Positions 9,098 through 18,556 of a stretch of DNA of 64,000 nt are shown in pieces. The stretch lies in NCBI GenBank assembly GCA_028289285.1, contig JANQRF010000002.1, positions 434,001 through 498,000 on the forward strand, read 5' to 3'. Each line of letters begins with the position of its first letter. The stretch's first letter is position 1. This stretch comes from Alphaproteobacteria bacterium. GTDB taxonomy: Bacteria > Pseudomonadota > Alphaproteobacteria > Micavibrionales > Micavibrionaceae. The notes under the pieces are model-generated. The model was given only the letters and a program-made list of their open reading frames with translations, searched no databases and was not told the DNA's origin. Made by a program: the position numbers and the translations under genes.

Positions 9098-9409
9098 ATG
9101 GAACAGGAAGAACGCACCATCACCCGCGCCGATCTGGCTGAATCTGTCTATGAACAAGTCGGTTTGTCGCGCAACGAGTCAGCGGATCTGGTTGAACAGG
9201 TTCTGGATGAAATTTCCAATACGCTGGTGGCAGGCAAGGGCGTGAAGATTTCTTCTTTTGCCAGTTTTTCCATCCGTGAAAAGGGTGAGCGCATTGGCCG
9301 TAATCCGAAAACCGGGGTGGAAGTGCCGATCCTGCCGCGCAAAGTGATTGTCTTTAAGGCCTCACATGTCCTCAAAGACCGGATTAACAAAGGCACTCAA
9401 AGCCTTTAA
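9098..9409 (+). CDS. ihfA: Integration host factor subunit alpha
   Basis: 103 aa. DNA-bending protein that works as a heterodimer with IhfB. Signature: [47 protein letters not shown] (the DNA-contacting arm with the conserved NPKTG) and [18 protein letters not shown]. The stretch between TGVEVPI and RKV marks the alpha subunit rather than HU. It is followed 25 bases later by a MerR gene, the standard alphaproteobacterial neighbour. Confidence 0.94.
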   Translation: MEQEERTITRADLAESVYEQVGLSRNESADLVEQVLDEISNTLVAGKGVKISSFASFSIREKGERIGRNPKTGVEVPILPRKVIVFKASHVLKDRINKGTQSL

Positions 9410-9434
9410 AAACATAGAAATTTAAGGGGTAGCC

Positions 9435-9968
9435 ATGACCGGGCAAAGCATCCGTGTATCTTCTTCGTTTGAGAGGTTTTACAAGAAATCTGAAGGCGCA
9501 GCCGCGCCGGATACGCGCAGTGAAGAGGCGCAGCGTGCTTCTCAGCCACAGAGCAAGCCTAAAAAGGCGGATGGTGCCTTTAAAACCATCAGCGAAGTCG
9601 CGGACATTTTAGATGTGCAGCAGCATGTGCTGCGCTTTTGGGAAACCAAGTTCAATCAGGTCAAGCCGCTCAAACGCGGCGGCGGGCGGCGTTATTACCG
9701 CCCGGAAGATGTTGCGCTGTTAAAGCACATTCATCATCTTCTCTACACAGAAGGCTATACGATTAAAGGGGTTCAAAAGCTCCTCAAAGGGCAGGGCAAA
9801 CAGCAGATTGTTGCCAAAGCCGAGAACGAAAATACCGTTCAGGCTCAGCCGAAAGTAAAACCGGCTGCGCCGCAGGAGCCAGCCGGTACGCCGATCAGCG
9901 CCTCCGAACGCGCCGTCCTTGAAGTTATGCTTGAGGAGCTAAAGGCCCTGCGCGGGATGCTCCGCTAG
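9435..9968 (+). CDS. MerR family transcriptional regulator
   Basis: 177 aa. The winged helix-turn-helix lies at about residues 46-112: [25 protein letters not shown], then [37 protein letters not shown]. This is the MerR subgroup always found behind ihfA in alphaproteobacteria. There are no cysteines of a metal-sensing MerR; the C-terminal half is a low-complexity Pro/Ala/Gln linker and a short helix. Ligand and targets are unknown. The end overlaps the tail of a convergent gene by 44 bases. Confidence 0.88.
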   Translation: MTGQSIRVSSSFERFYKKSEGAAAPDTRSEEAQRASQPQSKPKKADGAFKTISEVADILDVQQHVLRFWETKFNQVKPLKRGGGRRYYRPEDVALLKHIHHLLYTEGYTIKGVQKLLKGQGKQQIVAKAENENTVQAQPKVKPAAPQEPAGTPISASERAVLEVMLEELKALRGMLR

Positions 9969-10317
9969 CTTTTTTTCCGCCTAAAAGAGGTGGCTCGCTT
10001 CCGTCTTGATCAACAGACCTTCCAAGAGTGCCGCCCAAGTCGCTATATGCTTTCCCAAAAGCGGCTGCTAGTTCTGAATGATTTCTTCTTAATGATGATA
10101 AAATCGTTTCATAGCTCACAGGTACATGAAACTCTGTCTGAGTTTGCGCTTTTAAAACGTCTGTCGTGAGCTCAATGACAGCTTTTAGAGGGTCTTCACT
10201 TTGCTTTGCTTGGCTGGTAATTAAATTTACGCCAGCTTGCGGGCCATCAGACGAAATAGCAGACTGAAGATTATCAACAAACTCTCTTAAACGTTGGCCA
10301 CGTGTTAGCTCACCCAT
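9925..10317 (-). CDS. Hypothetical protein, 130 aa
   Basis: I do not recognise this protein. Start chosen at the ATG at 10317 ([13 protein letters not shown]) because GGAGAG lies 7-8 bases before it; a longer frame to 10365 has no ribosome-binding site. Predicted soluble and mostly helical ([46 protein letters not shown]) with a Gly/Ser/Pro-rich tail. The last 44 bases overlap merR on the other strand, so the tail may be poorly constrained. It lies between merR and tRNA-Pro. Confidence 0.6.
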   Translation of the reverse strand: MGELTRGQRLREFVDNLQSAISSDGPQAGVNLITSQAKQSEDPLKAVIELTTDVLKAQTQTEFHVPVSYETILSSLRRNHSELAAAFGKAYSDLGGTLGRSVDQDGSEPPLLGGKKASGASRAGPLAPQA

Positions 10318-10377
10318 TTTAGCTCTCCAAATGTTGTCATAATTTGATATAAGATTTTTGGTCATTTTGTAAAGTGT

Positions 10378-10406
10378 TTGATTTCACTGTTTCTATGGCG
10401 TATCAC
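10378..10406 (+). promoter_or_regulatory. Putative promoter of tRNA-Pro
   Basis: TTGATT (10378-10383), 17-base spacer, TATCAC (10401-10406). The tRNA begins 11 bases after the -10 box. Confidence 0.45.
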
Positions 10407-10417
10407 AAAGCCCGGAT

Positions 10418-10494
10418 CGGAGCGTAGCGCAGCCTGGTAGCGCACTTGCATGGGGTGCAAGGGGTCGGAGGTTCAAATCCTCTCGCTCCGACCA
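10418..10494 (+). tRNA. tRNA-Pro (anticodon GGG)
   Basis: 77 bases including an encoded CCA. Acceptor CGGAGCG pairs with CGCTCCG; D-arm GCGCAGCCTGGTAGCGC; anticodon stem CTTGC/GCAAG with loop ATGGGGT, anticodon GGG reading CCC/CCU; T-arm GGAGG-TTCAAAT-CCTCT. Complete cloverleaf. Confidence 0.96.
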
Positions 10495-10515
10495 CATTAA
10501 AATAAAGGTCTGTTT

Positions 10516-10851
10516 ATGCCGCATATCATTCTTGAATATTCAAAATCTATTGAAACACATGTTGATATTTCAGCGGCCCTGTCGGATATGCATGACACGC
10601 TGGCCGCGCAGGGTGTGGACAAAGCCCGGATTAAAACAAGGGCGGTATCGCTTGAGCACAATATTATTGGTGATACAGGCCCAACTGGTCAAATGATACA
10701 TGTAACCCTTTTGCTGTTGGAAGGGCGGGATGTTGCTACGCGCCAGCAATACGGGCAGGCGCTTTATGATATTCTGCAACCTTATGTGCCTGAAGCCTGC
10801 AGCCTTACACTTGAGGTTCGGGAGATGCATAAAGATACATATATTCTCTAG
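10516..10851 (+). CDS. 5-carboxymethyl-2-hydroxymuconate isomerase-like protein
   Basis: 111 aa. The N-terminus MPHIILEYSKSIE with catalytic Pro2 is that of the CHMI branch of the tautomerase superfamily. The core includes IIGDTGPTGQMIHVTLLLLEGRD and the C-terminal SLTLEVREMHKDTY. In homoprotocatechuate degraders HpaF acts on an aromatic ring-cleavage product, but no hpa genes are nearby here, so the substrate is unknown. It is followed after 2 bases by cutA, so the two are probably co-transcribed. Confidence 0.8.
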   Translation: MPHIILEYSKSIETHVDISAALSDMHDTLAAQGVDKARIKTRAVSLEHNIIGDTGPTGQMIHVTLLLLEGRDVATRQQYGQALYDILQPYVPEACSLTLEVREMHKDTYIL

Positions 10852-10853
10852 AT

Positions 10854-11165
10854 ATGGCTTACCTCATTTATACAACTGTTCCTGATATCGATACTGCGCG
10901 CAGGATTGCGGGCGAGATGATCGAAAAGCGCCTGGCGGCGTGCGCAAATATCCTTCCCGCCCATGAAAGCATCTATTGGTGGGAGGGGGCGGTTCAAAAT
11001 GAAACTGAGCATGTGCTTGTCTTCAAAACATCTGCAGAGAAGCTGGAGGCTCTTGAAAAAGCTTTTATCACCGCGCATCCATATGACGTACCGTGCTTTG
11101 TGGCTTTGCCGATCGAAAAAGGTCATAATCCGTTTTTGATGTGGATAAAGTCACAACTCGCCTGA
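10854..11165 (+). CDS. cutA: CutA1 family protein
   Basis: 103 aa, standard size for this trimeric cytoplasmic protein once linked to divalent cation tolerance; its real role is unsettled. Family motifs: YTTVPDIDTARRIAGEMIEKRLAACANI, followed by ESIYWWEGAVQNETEHVLVFKT and HPYDVPCFVALPI. It starts 2 bases after the isomerase stop. Confidence 0.93.
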   Translation: MAYLIYTTVPDIDTARRIAGEMIEKRLAACANILPAHESIYWWEGAVQNETEHVLVFKTSAEKLEALEKAFITAHPYDVPCFVALPIEKGHNPFLMWIKSQLA

Positions 11166-11174
11166 AATTTCCTA

Positions 11175-11203
11175 TTGTCAGCTATATCAAATATGCATAA
11201 TGT
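11175..11203 (+). promoter_or_regulatory. Promoter of the HicA-like fusion gene
   Basis: TTGTCA (11175-11180), exactly 17 bases, TAATGT (11198-11203). The predicted start of transcription is about 11210, only 20 bases before the ATG at 11231. The -10 box is inside the dyad described in the next entry. Confidence 0.6.
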
Positions 11204-11229
11204 AAGTTTTTACATTATGAAAATTTGAT
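11186..11229. promoter_or_regulatory. 44-base dyad overlapping the -10 box and reaching the start codon
   Basis: Outer arms ATCAAAT (11186-11192) and ATTTGAT (11223-11229); inner arms CATAATGTAA (11196-11205) and TTACATTATG (11210-11219); 4-base centre, and equal 3-base interruptions on both sides. All 17 arm pairs match. The position over the -10 box suggests an operator. Confidence 0.75.
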
Positions 11230-11230
11230 C

Positions 11231-12706
11231 ATGAGTAGATTAAGTGCAGATGAGTTAAGGCAGATGCGCAGAAGTAACCAACCTCTGCGTACAGCAAAAG
11301 CAGAAAACATTTTAAATGGCTTTGGATTCATTGTTACAAAAAATGGTGGTTCTCACGCCTACGTAAAGCATGAGCATTTATCAATTCAGCCTTTTGCAAT
11401 TGTGATTCCTCTGCAAAAACAAGAAGATGTTTTTTTTAAGAATTTGATTATTGATGCCTGTTTACAGGTTATAGAGATTGAAAATACCTGTACGGAAGAG
11501 GAAGATTTAACGCCTGTTGTTGCGGAAGACTTCAGAGAATCCACTACGCCCGCTTTTATACCTCGAGATGAATTTGAACTGGTCCGTGGCCGGAATAATC
11601 CGGGATTGTTTTTACGTCACCGGAAATATCCGCAAATAGCAACGACGATTGGCGGTACGGAAACGCAGGAGTGGATTGATAACAAGCAGGTATATTTGCT
11701 TGATCGCGTTAAGATGTTTGGGGGGGCTTTAGGGCAAGCGGTGAATCATGGGTTTACCCGTACGGATTATCCCAATGGAACTATTTACCTTGAGCATCCT
11801 GAATATGGTCTTGAAAGGCAGCTTAACGCTTTTGCGCCGCGCCTGGAAAATTTCACCTGTATCAGCACAGTGGAAGATTTGGTTAAACGTGCTCAGGTCC
11901 TTCGCTCTGTCCAGCAGGGATATTTAGACAACCTTATAGAAATATATGGCCTGGAAGAGGTTTCACCTTCAGGCCCCGCGGTAAAAAGTTTTGATGTGAC
12001 ACATGCTTTTGACAGGCATAAGAAAACCGTCATTGATTTGCCTGTCAAAGAAGACGAAGCAGCACATTTTAGCGATTTGATGAGACTGGACAGGCAGGCA
12101 CAGGAGATCATCTGGGGCGATTTAAAAAAGAATATGCGCCGGTTTTACGGGGCGGATGTTACAAAGCCCGGGGACGGATGCATGCTACATCTCTCTCATC
12201 CTTATATGGATGTGAAGGCAGAGTGTGAAATGCCTATGGCACCGGATTTCATGGCGCAATGGCTTTCGGAATATATTGGCGCACAGAGTGCGGAGCCGGA
12301 AGCGTTATTGCAGGAACTACAAGTCTTTTTTAAACAAAGGTGTGATGCCGCAAGGCACCTGGAGAGGTTTTCTGGTGTTATCGCAGACGGCATACAGGAA
12401 CTTGTCGATCAGGCAAATGCTGGCACTAAAGCATTATATGGTTTTAAATTTAAGGACAGGCTTATAGGCAAGGATCAATCTGTATGTATTACAAACTGTC
12501 AACACGAAGAGATGCAAGCCAAGGGCATTGTACTCCGTCGGCGGGATAGTTCTGAACAATTTGTTGTTTTTGCTCCGGACATAGCAAAAAAAATAGGAGA
12601 GTTCATATCAGGCGCGTTAGACAGACAGCGAAGATTTCGGCTGGGCTTGCTTCATCCGCAAGAGAGAGTCATGCCGTCCTTAGTGCCTGTTCTAGATCGC
12701 CGATAA
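11231..12706 (+). CDS. Orphan protein with HicA-like N-terminal domain, 491 aa
   Basis: Start taken at the ATG at 11231; a TTG two codons earlier is less likely. No ribosome-binding site is visible, so a short-leader or nearly leaderless mRNA is possible given the promoter position. Residues about 22-82 resemble the small double-stranded-RNA-binding fold of HicA toxins: AENILNGFGFIVTKNGGSHAYVKHE with the Gly-Ser-His(42) motif, then VIPLQKQEDVFFKNLIIDACL. HicA is normally a stand-alone protein of about 60 aa followed by hicB; here it is fused to about 400 residues I do not recognise, and no HicB follows. The last 38 bases overlap metY on the other strand. The fold assignment is inference from pattern only. 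Confidence 0.7.
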   Translation: MSRLSADELRQMRRSNQPLRTAKAENILNGFGFIVTKNGGSHAYVKHEHLSIQPFAIVIPLQKQEDVFFKNLIIDACLQVIEIENTCTEEEDLTPVVAEDFRESTTPAFIPRDEFELVRGRNNPGLFLRHRKYPQIATTIGGTETQEWIDNKQVYLLDRVKMFGGALGQAVNHGFTRTDYPNGTIYLEHPEYGLERQLNAFAPRLENFTCISTVEDLVKRAQVLRSVQQGYLDNLIEIYGLEEVSPSGPAVKSFDVTHAFDRHKKTVIDLPVKEDEAAHFSDLMRLDRQAQEIIWGDLKKNMRRFYGADVTKPGDGCMLHLSHPYMDVKAECEMPMAPDFMAQWLSEYIGAQSAEPEALLQELQVFFKQRCDAARHLERFSGVIADGIQELVDQANAGTKALYGFKFKDRLIGKDQSVCITNCQHEEMQAKGIVLRRRDSSEQFVVFAPDIAKKIGEFISGALDRQRRFRLGLLHPQERVMPSLVPVLDRR

Positions 12707-13961
12707 TATCATCTAGTGTCTCAATGCCGATGGACACGCGAATTGTATTGGGCGCAGCGCCGGCGGCTTTTTTGCCGTCTTCATCCAGTTGGGAATGCGT
12801 GGTGGAAGAGGGGTGAATGATAAGGCTTCGTGTATCACCGATATTGGCAACATGAGAGAAAAGGCGGGCAGAGCTCACGACTGTCGCGGCTTCATCATGT
12901 CCGCCTTTCACATTAAAGGTAAAGACGGCGCCGCCCTGGCCCTTCATATATTTTTGGGCGTTGGTATGATGCGGGGAACTTTTTAAGCCTGCATAAGACA
13001 CGCTTTCAACCTTGTCGTGACCTTCGAGATATGCGGCGACGGCAAGCGCGTTTTCGCAATGTTTATCCATACGCAGTTGTAAGGTTTCCATCCCGACAAA
13101 GGTGAGATACGCATTCATCGGCTGCTGGTTCATTCCAAGATCGCGGAGGCCCACCGCATGGTTATGCATCGCAAGCGCTGCCGGGCCAAAGGCTTCGGTA
13201 AAGACCAGCCCGTGATAGGTCGGGTTTTCTTTTGCAAGACGCGGGAATTTATCTGCATATTTGGCCCAGTCAAAGTTGCCGCCATCAACAACGGCGCCGC
13301 CCATGGCATTTCCATGTCCGCTCATGAATTTGGTGGTGGAATAAGTAACAACATGCGCGCCATGTTCTAAAGGCTTGCACAAGGCAGGTGTGGCCATGGT
13401 GTTATCGACGATCAATGGAATACCCGCTTCTTCGGCCAGTGCGGCCAGACCATCCAGATCAGCAACCACGCCTTCGGGGTTAGACAGGCTTTCAACAAAA
13501 ATCGCTTTGGTGTTGGGCTTTAACGCTGCGCGCGCTTCGTCCGCTTTATCGGGATTAAAGGGCGTGCTGTCCCAGCCAAAACAATCGGGGAAGATTTGCG
13601 CAAATTGTGTGAGCGATCCGCCGTAAAGTTTGCAGGAACTTAAAACATGATCGCCGGGGGAAAGAAGCGCGCTCATCACCAAAAGCTGGGCCGCATGTCC
13701 GGACGAGGTGCAGCTTGTTGCCACACCGCCTTCAAGGGCCGCCATCTTTTCCTCAAGCGCATGGACGGTCGGGTTGGTCAGGCGGGAATAGACAAAGCCG
13801 CTTTTGCGAAGCGCAAATAAATCCGCCCCGTGCTCGGCATCTTCAAAGACAAAGGCGGTCGATTGATGCACCGGGATCGTTCGTGCGCCTGTTGCCGGGT
13901 CCGGCCCGCCGCCTGCGTGAATGGAAAGGGTTTCAAGTCCTTGAGGTTTTTCTTTGGTCAT
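12669..13961 (-). CDS. metY: O-acetylhomoserine sulfhydrylase (PLP-dependent)
   Basis: 430 aa from the ATG at 13961 ([18 protein letters not shown]). A GTG at 14000 would add 13 residues, but the family normally begins close to the chosen start. Cys/Met metabolism PLP enzyme that makes homocysteine from O-acetylhomoserine and sulfide. Visible: TRT-like substrate region [52 protein letters not shown], and the Schiff-base lysine in [13 protein letters not shown]. The insertion before [10 protein letters not shown] is typical of MetY rather than MetB. Together with hom at 19.6 kb it points to direct sulfhydrylation for methionine synthesis. Confidence 0.92.
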   Translation of the reverse strand: MTKEKPQGLETLSIHAGGGPDPATGARTIPVHQSTAFVFEDAEHGADLFALRKSGFVYSRLTNPTVHALEEKMAALEGGVATSCTSSGHAAQLLVMSALLSPGDHVLSSCKLYGGSLTQFAQIFPDCFGWDSTPFNPDKADEARAALKPNTKAIFVESLSNPEGVVADLDGLAALAEEAGIPLIVDNTMATPALCKPLEHGAHVVTYSTTKFMSGHGNAMGGAVVDGGNFDWAKYADKFPRLAKENPTYHGLVFTEAFGPAALAMHNHAVGLRDLGMNQQPMNAYLTFVGMETLQLRMDKHCENALAVAAYLEGHDKVESVSYAGLKSSPHHTNAQKYMKGQGGAVFTFNVKGGHDEAATVVSSARLFSHVANIGDTRSLIIHPSSTTHSQLDEDGKKAAGAAPNTIRVSIGIETLDDIIGDLEQALRTA

Positions 13962-14121
13962 CAGAGCATTACACTGGATTCGCGCGGGTCCGTCCAGCAC
14001 CTGTATTCAGGGTATTATTTTACCGCACAAAGAACCCGCTGAAATTGCATGTTTTTTCTTGACTTGGGTGTATATTTTGTCGCATATAAGCCTCGAATTT
14101 ACAAAAACGAGGACAAAAACT

Positions 14122-14580
14122 ATGCAAACCTATTCTGCAAAACCGGCAGAGATCGAGAAGAAATGGATCCTGATCGACGCTGAAGGTGTGGTTCTGGGCC
14201 GTTTGGCGAGTATTATCGCCATGCGCCTGCGCGGTAAGCACAAGCCGACTTACACACCCCATATGGATGACGGTGATAATATCGTCGTGATTAATGCGGA
14301 TAAAGTCCGCCTGACGGGTAAGAAAGCCACAGATGATATTTTCTACTGGCATACAGGCTATCCGGGCGGGATTAAAAGCCGCACCCAGGGCGAAATCCTT
14401 GGCGGCAAGCACCCCGAGCGCGTGATTGAAAAAGCCGTTGAGCGTATGATTCCGCGAGGACCGCTTGGCCGGGCACAGATGAAAAATCTGTATGTGTATG
14501 CCGACGCCGAACACAAGCACGAAGCTCAAAAGCCTGAAGCGCTCGATGTTGCTTCAATGAATGCAAAGAATAAGAGATAG
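14122..14580 (+). CDS. rplM: 50S ribosomal protein L13
   Basis: 152 aa from the ATG at 14122 with GAGGA 8 bases upstream; a longer frame from 13954 has no such signal. L13 signature: [37 protein letters not shown], and [22 protein letters not shown]. It is followed after 12 bases by rpsI, the universal partner. A TTGACT at about 14055, with AT-rich sequence behind, may be its promoter. Confidence 0.97.
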   Translation: MQTYSAKPAEIEKKWILIDAEGVVLGRLASIIAMRLRGKHKPTYTPHMDDGDNIVVINADKVRLTGKKATDDIFYWHTGYPGGIKSRTQGEILGGKHPERVIEKAVERMIPRGPLGRAQMKNLYVYADAEHKHEAQKPEALDVASMNAKNKR

Positions 14581-14592
14581 GATTAAGACATC

Positions 14593-15105
14593 ATGGCAAA
14601 TGCAGAAGAAAAAACAACCAGTGAAAAAACGACACTAGAAGATCTGGCCAAAACGGTTGCTGATACGGTTGAAGAAACCGCTGCTGAAAAAGCACCTAAA
14701 GAGCCGCAGATTGATGATCTCGGCCGTGCCTATGCCACAGGTCGCCGGAAAGAATCCGTGGCCCGTGTGTGGCTGAAGAAAGGCTCCGGGAAAGTGACTG
14801 TGAACGGTAAGCCGCAGGAAGAATATTTCGGGCGCCAGACACAGCTTTTGATCCTGAACCAGCCATTCCTGATCGTTGATCGCGTCGGCCAGTTCGATGT
14901 GATGTGCACAGTGAAGGGCGGGGGATTATCCGGCCAGGCCGGGGCTGTTCGTCACGGGATTTCCCGCGCGCTGGAAAACTTCGAGCCTGCGCTTCGTCCG
15001 GCGCTGAAAAAAGCCGGCATGTTGACCCGCGATGCCCGTGTGGTAGAGCGGAAGAAAATCGGCAAGCACAAGGCCCGCCGCTCCAAACAATGGGCGAAGC
15101 GTTAA
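14593..15105 (+). CDS. rpsI: 30S ribosomal protein S9
   Basis: 170 aa. The S9 core begins at about residue 45 ([19 protein letters not shown]) and ends [13 protein letters not shown], the basic tail that reaches the ribosomal P site. The first 40 residues, rich in Glu/Thr/Ala, are an acidic extension of the kind seen in several alphaproteobacterial S9 proteins. A terminator follows at 15134. Confidence 0.97.
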   Translation: MANAEEKTTSEKTTLEDLAKTVADTVEETAAEKAPKEPQIDDLGRAYATGRRKESVARVWLKKGSGKVTVNGKPQEEYFGRQTQLLILNQPFLIVDRVGQFDVMCTVKGGGLSGQAGAVRHGISRALENFEPALRPALKKAGMLTRDARVVERKKIGKHKARRSKQWAKR

Positions 15106-15133
15106 AGCTAAGCGCTTTTATCTTGAAATTCAT

Positions 15134-15165
15134 AAAGACCAGCTTCATATCAAGCTGGTCTTTTT
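15134..15165 (+). terminator. Rho-independent terminator of rplM-rpsI
   Basis: Perfect stem AAAGACCAGCTT / AAGCTGGTCTTT with a 6-base loop followed by T residues, 29 bases after the rpsI stop. Confidence 0.92.
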
Positions 15166-15184
15166 ACTTTGAAAGGAAGCTTTT

Positions 15185-16246
15185 ATGAAATTTTCAAAAC
15201 TTGGAACAACCGGTCTCGAGGTGTCTCGCGTCTGTCTTGGCACTATGACCTGGGGTGAACAAAATACGGAAGAAGAAGGCCACGCCCAAATGGATTACGC
15301 GGTGGATCGCGGTGTGAATTTCTTTGACACGGCAGAGCTATATGCCGTGCCGATCCGCGCCCAAAGCTATGGCCGAACGGAAGAAATTATCGGGACATGG
15401 TTTCAGAAAACAGGCAAGCGGCAAAATATTATCTTGGCGTCAAAAGTTGCCGGACGTGGTCCGCACTGGATCCGCGGCGGTGAGCCCATGACGGGGGACA
15501 GCGTGCGCGCCGCGGTTGAGGGCTCGCTGAAACGGCTTCAAACAGATTATATTGATCTTTACCAGCTGCACTGGCCGAACCGCCCATATCCGCATCACGG
15601 GAATGCGATGTCTGGTAAACTCAGTTTCACAGATGTCTCAACGGCTGAACTGGAAGATAATTTACTGGATATTCTGACGGCAATAGATGACGTAGTAAAA
15701 GCCGGAAAGGTTCGTTATCTGGGTCTGTCGAATGATACAGCCTGGGGCATTATGAAGTTTCTTGAACTCTCCAATGCTAAAAACCTGCCGCGTATTACCT
15801 CTGTTCAAAATGAATTTTCGCTTTTATACCGGGCGGACGATCCTTATGTCGCCGAGACCTGTGTCCGCGAAGAGGTTGCTTATTTGCCTTACTCACCACT
15901 GGCGATGGGGATATTAAGCGGTAAATATCTCACACAGCCATGGGATGAAAAATGGCGCTACCAGTTTGCAAAGAAAATTAGCTCGGATCCCGGTTCTTAC
16001 CGTTTTACAGAGGCCTCTACGAATGCTGTGAAGGCGTATAAAGACATTGCTGAAAAATATGGTCTTGATCTGCCTCAGATGGCGCTCAAATTTGTTGATA
16101 AGCATAGCTTTGTGACCTCCACCATTATCGGCGCGACCACGATGGACCAGCTGAAAACCAATATTGATGCCTTCGATATTGATTTGTCTGAAGAGGTTAT
16201 GGCTGAAATTGCGGCAGTTTACAGGCAATACCCGATCCCGTATTAA
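15185..16246 (+). CDS. NADP(H)-dependent aldo/keto reductase, Tas-like
   Basis: 353 aa TIM-barrel oxidoreductase. The catalytic tetrad can be placed: Asp48 and Tyr53 in NFFDTAELY, Lys87 in IILASKVAG, His129 in DLYQLHWPNRPYP. The N-terminus MKFSKLGTTGLEVSRVCLGTMTWGEQ and the HWPNRPY segment match the Tas subgroup of E. coli. The physiological substrate is not evident. A good ribosome-binding site (GAAAGGAAG) precedes the ATG. It is followed closely by the gamma-carbonic-anhydrase-like gene. Confidence 0.9.
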   Translation: MKFSKLGTTGLEVSRVCLGTMTWGEQNTEEEGHAQMDYAVDRGVNFFDTAELYAVPIRAQSYGRTEEIIGTWFQKTGKRQNIILASKVAGRGPHWIRGGEPMTGDSVRAAVEGSLKRLQTDYIDLYQLHWPNRPYPHHGNAMSGKLSFTDVSTAELEDNLLDILTAIDDVVKAGKVRYLGLSNDTAWGIMKFLELSNAKNLPRITSVQNEFSLLYRADDPYVAETCVREEVAYLPYSPLAMGILSGKYLTQPWDEKWRYQFAKKISSDPGSYRFTEASTNAVKAYKDIAEKYGLDLPQMALKFVDKHSFVTSTIIGATTMDQLKTNIDAFDIDLSEEVMAEIAAVYRQYPIPY

Positions 16247-16249
16247 TGG

Positions 16250-16759
16250 GTGATGCCGCTTTTACCCTACAGAAATATCCTGCCGACGATTGGTAACCAG
16301 GTTTTTATTGCTGAAACAGCTACCGTCATCGGGGATACCCATATCGGTGATGAAAGCAATATTTGGTACGGCGTAACGATCCGCGGTGACGTCCATGAAA
16401 TTCGTATCGGCAAGCGCACCAATATCCAGGACGGCTCTGTTATTCATACAACCCGCGATGTGTCCGGCACCTATATTGGTGATGAAGTGACGGTCGGGCA
16501 TATGGCTTTACTCCATGCCTGCACAGTCAAAGACCGCGCCTTTGTCGGGATGGGGGCGATTATGCTTGATGAAAGTGTTTTGGAAGAAGAGGCGATGCTC
16601 GCGGCCGGTGCAGTGCTCACGCCGAAGAAAGTTGTGCCGTCCGGGCAGCTTTGGGCCGGTAACCCGGCTAAATATATGCGTGATTTAAAACCCGAAGAAA
16701 TCACATTCTTTAAACAATCCGCGGAGAACTATGTTCAGCTCGCGGCGGAGTATTTATAG
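16250..16759 (+). CDS. Gamma carbonic anhydrase family protein
   Basis: 169 aa (168 aa if the ATG at 16253 is used instead of the GTG at 16250). Left-handed beta-helix of hexapeptide repeats: TATVIGDTHIGDESNIWYGVTIRGDV, IGKRTNIQDGSVIHTT, VTVGHMALLHACTV, FVGMGAIMLD. The three zinc-binding histidines expected in the family are present (HTT, GHM, LHAC). YrdA-like members often have weak or no carbonic anhydrase activity. The stop overlaps the convergent phaC end by 6 bases. Confidence 0.9.
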   Translation: MMPLLPYRNILPTIGNQVFIAETATVIGDTHIGDESNIWYGVTIRGDVHEIRIGKRTNIQDGSVIHTTRDVSGTYIGDEVTVGHMALLHACTVKDRAFVGMGAIMLDESVLEEEAMLAAGAVLTPKKVVPSGQLWAGNPAKYMRDLKPEEITFFKQSAENYVQLAAEYL

Positions 16760-18556
16760 CATCTTGCGCACATATTCTCCGGGGGCGGGAGCGAGCCCGT
16801 CTTTGGGCGTGCGGGCTTTCACTTTGGGGCCTGCGAAGTCTTTGGCCCAATCTTGCCAGTGCGGCCACCAGGAGCCGTCTTGTTGTGTGCTATTTTCCAG
16901 CCAGTCTTCGGGCTTTTTGGTGATCTTCCCGGTTTTGTAAAAATATTTATGTTTGTGCGGCGGGTTGATAACGCCCGCAATATGGCCCGAGCCGGAGAGC
17001 ACAAATTCGCTTTTGCCGCCAAACAGGTTCGGCCCTGAAAAAGTTGCCCGCCACGGCGCGATATGATCGTCCTTGGTGGACAGAAAATAGGACGGCGTTT
17101 TTACTTTGGACAGATCAAGGGCAACGCCATCCAATTTCACTTTGCCTGCTTTGGTCAGATTATTGTCGCGGTACATTTGCCGCAGGTAAAAGCCGAGCAT
17201 GGCGGCAGGTAAATTGGTGGAATCATCATTCCAGTAAAGCAGGTCGAAGGCAAAAGGTTCACGCCCCATCATGTAATTGTTAATCACAAAGGACCAGATC
17301 AGATCGCTTGCACGTAGCATCGCAAATGTCTGCGCAAGCTGGCGCCCGTCCAGAATGCCGTTTTTAATCATCGTCTTTTCGATGAGTTCGATCTGCTCTT
17401 CGCTGGTGAAAAATTTCAGTTCACCGGCCTCTTCAAAATCCAGCAATGTTGTCAGGAAGGTCGCGCTTTTGATTTTATTGCTTTTCTTTTTCGCCTCAAG
17501 ATAAGCCAGCGTCATGGCAAGCAATGTTCCGCCGATACAATAGCCAATCGCATTCACACTGTCTTCATTTGTTGCTTTTTCAATTTCGTCCAAGGCTGCG
17601 AAAATACCGCTTTGCATGTAATCTTCAAAGCGCACATGGCCAAGGCTTTGATCCGGGTTCACCCATGAAATCATAAAAACCGTATGGCCCTGATCGACCA
17701 GCCATTTCACAAGCGAGTTCTCCGGCTTCAAATCAAGGATGTAATATTTATTGATCCAGGGCGGCACGATTAAAAGCGGGGTCTTATGCACTTTATCGGT
17801 TGAAGGCGCATATTGAATAAGCTCCATGATCTCGTTACGGGCGATCACGCGCCCCGGCGTGCAGGCGATATTCTTACCCAGCTTGAACGCTTTGTAATCG
17901 GTCATGGAAATTTTCAACTGACCGCCGCCGCGTTCTAAATCTTCCAGGAAATTTTCCAATCCCTTGATCAGGTTTTCCCCGTTTGTGTTGACGGTTTCTT
18001 TGAGCACATCCGGATTGGTCATCCAGAAATTAGTCGGAGAGAAAGCTTGTGCATATTGGCGCGTGATGAAATCCAGCCTGGCACGGATTTGCGGGTCGAG
18101 ATCATCTGCGTTATGCACGCTTTTTTGCATCCAGTCCGCCGTCATCAGGTAGGATTGTTTCAGGAAATTAAAATAGGGATTATGCTCCCAGGCTTTATCC
18201 GTAAAGCGCTTGTCCCCGCGCATCGGGGCGAACATCGCATCTGTCGCTTCGCCGCGCGCGCGGGTCGCAGTATTTTCCATGAGCGCAGACCAGTTTTTCA
18301 TATAAGCGCTCTGTAAGTCTGCCAGTTTTTGCGGGTCCTGTATCAGGCTCTGCCAGTACTGCCCGAGGGCCTGCGCGGCGCCCAGCGGGTCAAAAGGGGT
18401 GTCGGGCAGGTTTTTCATCTGTACCAAAAAAGCCTTTTGCAGCAATGGCAGGGCCCGGACGCTGACATGTCCTAAAATCCGGCCAAGCTCTGCCGGGTCC
18501 GGAAAGGCATCCGGGGGCATATTTTGCGCAGAAGAATTCTTTGATTTTGCTGTCAT
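16754..18556 (-). CDS. phaC: Class I poly(3-hydroxyalkanoate) synthase
   Basis: 600 aa, class I length. It polymerises 3-hydroxyacyl-CoA into storage granules. Catalytic residues: Cys340 in the lipase-like box GYCIGG, Asp497 in STKDDHIAPW, His525 in SGSGHIAGVINPP. The N-terminal domain carries NPYFNFLKQSYLM and the core PPWINKYYILDL, as in Cupriavidus-type enzymes. No phaA, phaB, phaR or phasin gene is near, so supply and granule genes must lie elsewhere. No clear ribosome-binding site is visible before the ATG. Confidence 0.95.
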   Translation of the reverse strand: MTAKSKNSSAQNMPPDAFPDPAELGRILGHVSVRALPLLQKAFLVQMKNLPDTPFDPLGAAQALGQYWQSLIQDPQKLADLQSAYMKNWSALMENTATRARGEATDAMFAPMRGDKRFTDKAWEHNPYFNFLKQSYLMTADWMQKSVHNADDLDPQIRARLDFITRQYAQAFSPTNFWMTNPDVLKETVNTNGENLIKGLENFLEDLERGGGQLKISMTDYKAFKLGKNIACTPGRVIARNEIMELIQYAPSTDKVHKTPLLIVPPWINKYYILDLKPENSLVKWLVDQGHTVFMISWVNPDQSLGHVRFEDYMQSGIFAALDEIEKATNEDSVNAIGYCIGGTLLAMTLAYLEAKKKSNKIKSATFLTTLLDFEEAGELKFFTSEEQIELIEKTMIKNGILDGRQLAQTFAMLRASDLIWSFVINNYMMGREPFAFDLLYWNDDSTNLPAAMLGFYLRQMYRDNNLTKAGKVKLDGVALDLSKVKTPSYFLSTKDDHIAPWRATFSGPNLFGGKSEFVLSGSGHIAGVINPPHKHKYFYKTGKITKKPEDWLENSTQQDGSWWPHWQDWAKDFAGPKVKARTPKDGLAPAPGEYVRKML

